Of a stretch of 64,000 bases of DNA, positions 61,290-64,000 are shown piece after piece. The position numbers and the translations under genes are program-made. This DNA comes from Streptomyces lincolnensis (GTDB lineage Bacteria; Actinomycetota; Actinomycetes; Streptomycetales; Streptomycetaceae). The stretch's first letter is position 1; every line of letters starts with the position of its first letter. Where the stretch lies: positions 372,001 to 436,000 of the forward strand of contig NZ_JAIHON010000007.1 in NCBI RefSeq assembly GCF_021173675.1. Reading direction: 5' to 3'. The notes under the pieces were generated by a model. It did no database searches, was not told the DNA's origin, and was given only the letters and a program-made list of their open reading frames with translations.

Positions 61290-63005
61290 ATGGTGAGGCT
61301 CCGCAGTGCCCAGTGGTACGCGGGTGAGGACCGCAACGCCTACATTCACCGGGCGTGGATGCGGCGGGGGGCGCCGGGCGACGCCTTCACCGGGCGCCCG
61401 CAGATCGCCATCGCCAACACCGCCTCGGACCTGACGCCCTGCAACGCGCATCTGGACGAGGTGGCGTCCTCCGTCCGCGACGGTGTCCACGAGGCGGGCG
61501 GCATCCCGCTGGACCTGCCCGTGGTGTCGCTGGGCGAGACGAACGTGCGGCCCACGGCGATGCTGTGGCGCAACATGGCGGCGATGGCCACCGAGGAGAT
61601 GCTGCGGGCCAACCCCATCGACGGCGTGGTGCTGTTGGGCGGCTGCGACAAGACGATCCCGTCGCTGCTCATGGCCGCCGCCTCGGTCGATCTGCCGGCC
61701 GTCGTGGTGCCCGGCGGCCCGATGCTGACCGGCACGTTCCGCGGCCGGCCGCTGGGCTGCGGCACCGACGTGTGGCGGCTGTCGGAGGAGGTGCGGGCCG
61801 GGACGCTCTCGCAGGAGCAGTTCACCCGCTCCGAGTCGGCGATGATCCGCAGCCGCGGACACTGCAACACCATGGGCACCGCCTCGACGATGGCCCTGGT
61901 GGCCGAGGCCCTCGGCACGGTCGTCCCCGGGGTGGCCGGCACCCCGGCCCCCGACAGCCGGCTGCTGGAGGCCGCGCACCACACCGGACGGCTCGCGGTG
62001 GACATGGTCGCCGTGGACCGGCGGCCGGGCACCTTCCTGACCAGGGCCTCCTTCCACAACGCGATCGTGGCGCTGGCGGCCGTCGGCGGCTCGACCAACG
62101 CGGTCGTCCATCTCCTGGCCATCGCGGGCCGGTTGGGCATCGACCTGACGCTGGACGACTTCGACCGCATCGGCTCGCGGGTGCCGGTCCTGGTGGACCT
62201 CCAGCCGGCCGGCCGCTTCCTCATGGAGGACTTCCACCGGGCCGGCGGACTGCTCGCGGTCCTGCGCGAGGTCCGCGACCTGCTCGACCCCGAGGCCCTG
62301 ACCGTCGACGGCACCCCGCTGGTCGACCATCTCGACGACGCCCCGATCTGGGACGGCGAGGTCATCCGCACCCGCGCCGAGCCGCTGGTCGCCGAGGGCG
62401 GCATCGCCGTACTCCGTGGCAACCTCGCACCCGACGGCGCGGTCATCAAACCCGCCGCGGCCTCCCCGCACCTGCTGCGGCACCGCGGACGGGCCGTCGT
62501 CTTCGACTCCATCGAGGACTTCCACGCCCGCATCGACGACCCGGACCTCGACGTGGACGCCGACTCGGTGCTGGTCCTGCGCGGCTGCGGCCCCAAGGGC
62601 TATCCCGGCATGCCGGAGGTGTCCAACATGCCCCTGCCGCGCAAGCTCCTCGCCGAGGGCGTCCGCGACATGGTCCGGGTGTGCGACGGCCGGATGAGCG
62701 GCACCGCGTACGGCACGGTCGTCCTGCACGTGGCCCCGGAGGCCGCGGCCGGCGGCCCGCTGGCGCTGGTGCGGACCGGGGACGTCATCACCCTCGACGT
62801 CCCGGGCCGCCGTATCGATGTCGACGTCTCCGACGACGAACTCGCCCGCAGGGTCCCCAACAAGGAGACCGTCGCCGGCTTCGCGCAGCCGCGGCGCGGC
62901 TGGGAACGGCTCTACGTCGACCATGTCCTCCAGGCCGACACCGGCGCCGACCTCGACTTCCTGGTCGGCTCCAGCGGGTCGGAGGTCAGCCGCGAGTCGC
63001 ACTGA
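61290..63005 (+). CDS. IlvD/Edd-family sugar-acid dehydratase
   Basis: A 571-residue dehydratase. Iron-sulfur cysteines are at 51 (DLTPCNAH), 119 (LLGGCDKTIPS) and 192 (GHCNTMGTAS). MCDGRMSG-like VCDGRMSGTAYGTVVLHV is the C-terminal signature. The start LRSAQWYAGED and the AYGTVVLHV ending are closer to catabolic aldonate dehydratases (L-arabinonate, D-xylonate or D-galactonate type) than to biosynthetic IlvD. Near an arabinogalactan locus, L-arabinonate or galactonate is a reasonable guess only. AAGGGG lies five bases before the ATG. Confidence 0.78.
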   Translation: MVRLRSAQWYAGEDRNAYIHRAWMRRGAPGDAFTGRPQIAIANTASDLTPCNAHLDEVASSVRDGVHEAGGIPLDLPVVSLGETNVRPTAMLWRNMAAMATEEMLRANPIDGVVLLGGCDKTIPSLLMAAASVDLPAVVVPGGPMLTGTFRGRPLGCGTDVWRLSEEVRAGTLSQEQFTRSESAMIRSRGHCNTMGTASTMALVAEALGTVVPGVAGTPAPDSRLLEAAHHTGRLAVDMVAVDRRPGTFLTRASFHNAIVALAAVGGSTNAVVHLLAIAGRLGIDLTLDDFDRIGSRVPVLVDLQPAGRFLMEDFHRAGGLLAVLREVRDLLDPEALTVDGTPLVDHLDDAPIWDGEVIRTRAEPLVAEGGIAVLRGNLAPDGAVIKPAAASPHLLRHRGRAVVFDSIEDFHARIDDPDLDVDADSVLVLRGCGPKGYPGMPEVSNMPLPRKLLAEGVRDMVRVCDGRMSGTAYGTVVLHVAPEAAAGGPLALVRTGDVITLDVPGRRIDVDVSDDELARRVPNKETVAGFAQPRRGWERLYVDHVLQADTGADLDFLVGSSGSEVSRESH

Positions 63006-63010
63006 CCGCC

Positions 63011-63063
63011 GGGTCCGGAGAACTGTCACCGGCCGCGTCCTGAGACCGCCACCGGCCGGACCC
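63011..63063. terminator. Possible terminator between convergent genes
   Basis: GGGTCCGG (63011-63018) pairs with CCGGACCC (63056-63063); the long interior contains further CCGG repeats that can fold. It lies between the convergent dehydratase and GAPDH genes. No T-run. Confidence 0.3.
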
Positions 63064-63088
63064 GACACCGGGCCCGGCCGCCGTGACG

Positions 63089-64000
63089 TCAGGCCGCCGG
63101 GCCAGGGAACGTCGGGTACTCCACCCCGGAGACGTGCTGGACGACCCGGATGACCTGGCAGGAGTAGCCGAACTCGTTGTCGTACCAGAGGTAGAGGATG
63201 GCGTTGTCGCCGTCGACCTTGGTGGCACCGGCGTCGACGATCGAGGCGTGGCGGGAGCCGATGAAGTCGCTGGAGACGGCGTCGGGGGCGGTGGTGAAGT
63301 CGATCTGACGCTTCAGCGGCGAGGTCAGGGACACCTCGCGCAGGTGGTCCAGGACCTCCGCGCGGGTGGTCTCGCGGCCGAGCCGGAGGCTGAGGATCGC
63401 GATCGACACGTCCGGCACCGGCACCCGGATCGAGCTGCCGGTGATCGGCGCCTTGAGGTCGGGCAGCGCCTTGGCGACGGCGGAGGCGGCGCCGGTCTCG
63501 GTGATGACCATGTTGAGCGGCGCGGAGCGGCCCCGGCGGTCGGCCTTGTGGTAGTTGTCCAGCAGGTTCTGGTCGTTGGTGAACGAGTGGACGGTCTCCA
63601 CGTGGCCGCGCAGCACGCCGTACTCGTCGGCCATCGCCTTCAGCGGCGGCACGATCGCGTTGGTGGTGCAGGACGCGCAGGACAGGATCCGCTCGTCCGG
63701 CTTGATCGTGTCGTGGTTGACGCCGTGCACGATGTTGGGGACGTCGCCCTTGCCCGGCGCGGTCAGCACGACCTTGTCGATGCCGGGCCGCAGATGCTCG
63801 GACAGACCCTCGCGGTCGCGCCACTTGCCGGTGTTGTCGATGAGGATGGCGTTGTCGATGCCGTACGCGGTGTAGTCGACCTCGGACGGGTCGTTCGCGT
63901 AGATCACCTTGATCGCGTTGCCGTTGGCGATGATCGTGCTGTCCGTCTCGTCGACGGTGATCGTGCCCTGAAACTGGCCGTGGATGGAGTCGCGGCGCAG
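63089..64000 (-). CDS. gap: Glyceraldehyde-3-phosphate dehydrogenase (partial, long form)
   Basis: The last 303 residues of a GAPDH whose start lies beyond the window. The active-site Cys is in ILSCASCTTNAIVPP, followed by HSFTNDQNLLDNYHK, RRGRSAPLNMVITETGAASAV and WYDNEFGYSCQVIRVVQHV. Residues at the window edge (RRDSIHGQFQGTITVDE) match the roughly 480-residue actinobacterial form that has an N-terminal extension before the Rossmann domain, rather than the 335-residue glycolytic enzyme. It oxidises glyceraldehyde 3-phosphate to 1,3-bisphosphoglycerate with NAD(P)+; the extra domain's role is unclear. Confidence 0.9.
   Translation of the reverse strand: MRRDSIHGQFQGTITVDETDSTIIANGNAIKVIYANDPSEVDYTAYGIDNAILIDNTGKWRDREGLSEHLRPGIDKVVLTAPGKGDVPNIVHGVNHDTIKPDERILSCASCTTNAIVPPLKAMADEYGVLRGHVETVHSFTNDQNLLDNYHKADRRGRSAPLNMVITETGAASAVAKALPDLKAPITGSSIRVPVPDVSIAILSLRLGRETTRAEVLDHLREVSLTSPLKRQIDFTTAPDAVSSDFIGSRHASIVDAGATKVDGDNAILYLWYDNEFGYSCQVIRVVQHVSGVEYPTFPGPAA

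Overview
The window is high-GC actinobacterial DNA, almost certainly from a Streptomyces chromosome. The evidence is the strong third-position G/C bias, frequent GTG starts, overlapping ATGA/GTGA gene junctions, many Tat- and Sec-exported glycosidases, an importer without its own ATPase gene, and regulator and resistance families typical of Streptomyces. No rRNA, tRNA or CRISPR array was seen.

Region 1 (about 1-10,250) is an accessory island with visibly lower GC and more irregular codon use than the rest. It holds the broken tail of a repeat protein and a two-gene Trypco2 / trypsin-NTPase module of the biological-conflict (STAND-like) type. Then come an IS110-like scrap, a gene with a PD-(D/E)xK nuclease signature that overlaps tail-to-tail a proteasome-like Ntn-hydrolase gene, and a tyrosine integrase. 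A beheaded MFS transporter gene marks the likely right-hand border.

Region 2 (10,369-31,446) is metabolic. A sulfotransferase and a PucR regulator precede a translationally coupled operon of GABA aminotransferase, a FAD/4Fe-4S oxidoreductase and succinate-semialdehyde dehydrogenase, divergent from pucR across a 13-bp tandem repeat. Then follow a solitary trpC, a truncated RsbW-like ATPase, a secreted NLP (GHRHDWE) protein, a STAND/WD40 protein, a HAD hydrolase, a MarR regulator and a permease-PuuC-PuuD operon that would release GABA from gamma-glutamyl-putrescine. PuuD could feed the GabT-GabD operon, so polyamine-to-succinate catabolism is split between two clusters here.

Region 3 (31,504-35,118) is a rifamycin-resistance locus. 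A rifamycin-associated element (RAE) precedes a glycosyltransferase (Rgt-like) followed by the RNA-polymerase recycling ATPase HelR.

Region 4 (35,211-63,005) is dominated by plant polysaccharide use. It encodes a secreted protein/hydrolase pair, GH43+ricin, a large (alpha/alpha)6 glycosidase-like enzyme, a LacI regulator, a sugar ABC importer, two GH127/DUF1680 beta-L-arabinofuranosidase-type enzymes, GH30 endo-beta-1,6-galactanase-like and GH53 endo-beta-1,4-galactanase. Together these point to arabinogalactan (types I and II) degradation. Two divergent promoters have near-consensus -35/-10 boxes followed at once by the same 15-bp motif, probably the operator of the local LacI repressor. Downstream are a serine hydrolase, a flavin oxidoreductase, a Tat-exported toroid protein behind a CebR-like palindrome, and a divergent MDR dehydrogenase / IlvD-type sugar-acid dehydratase pair around a long inverted repeat. 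The window ends inside a glyceraldehyde-3-phosphate dehydrogenase gene.
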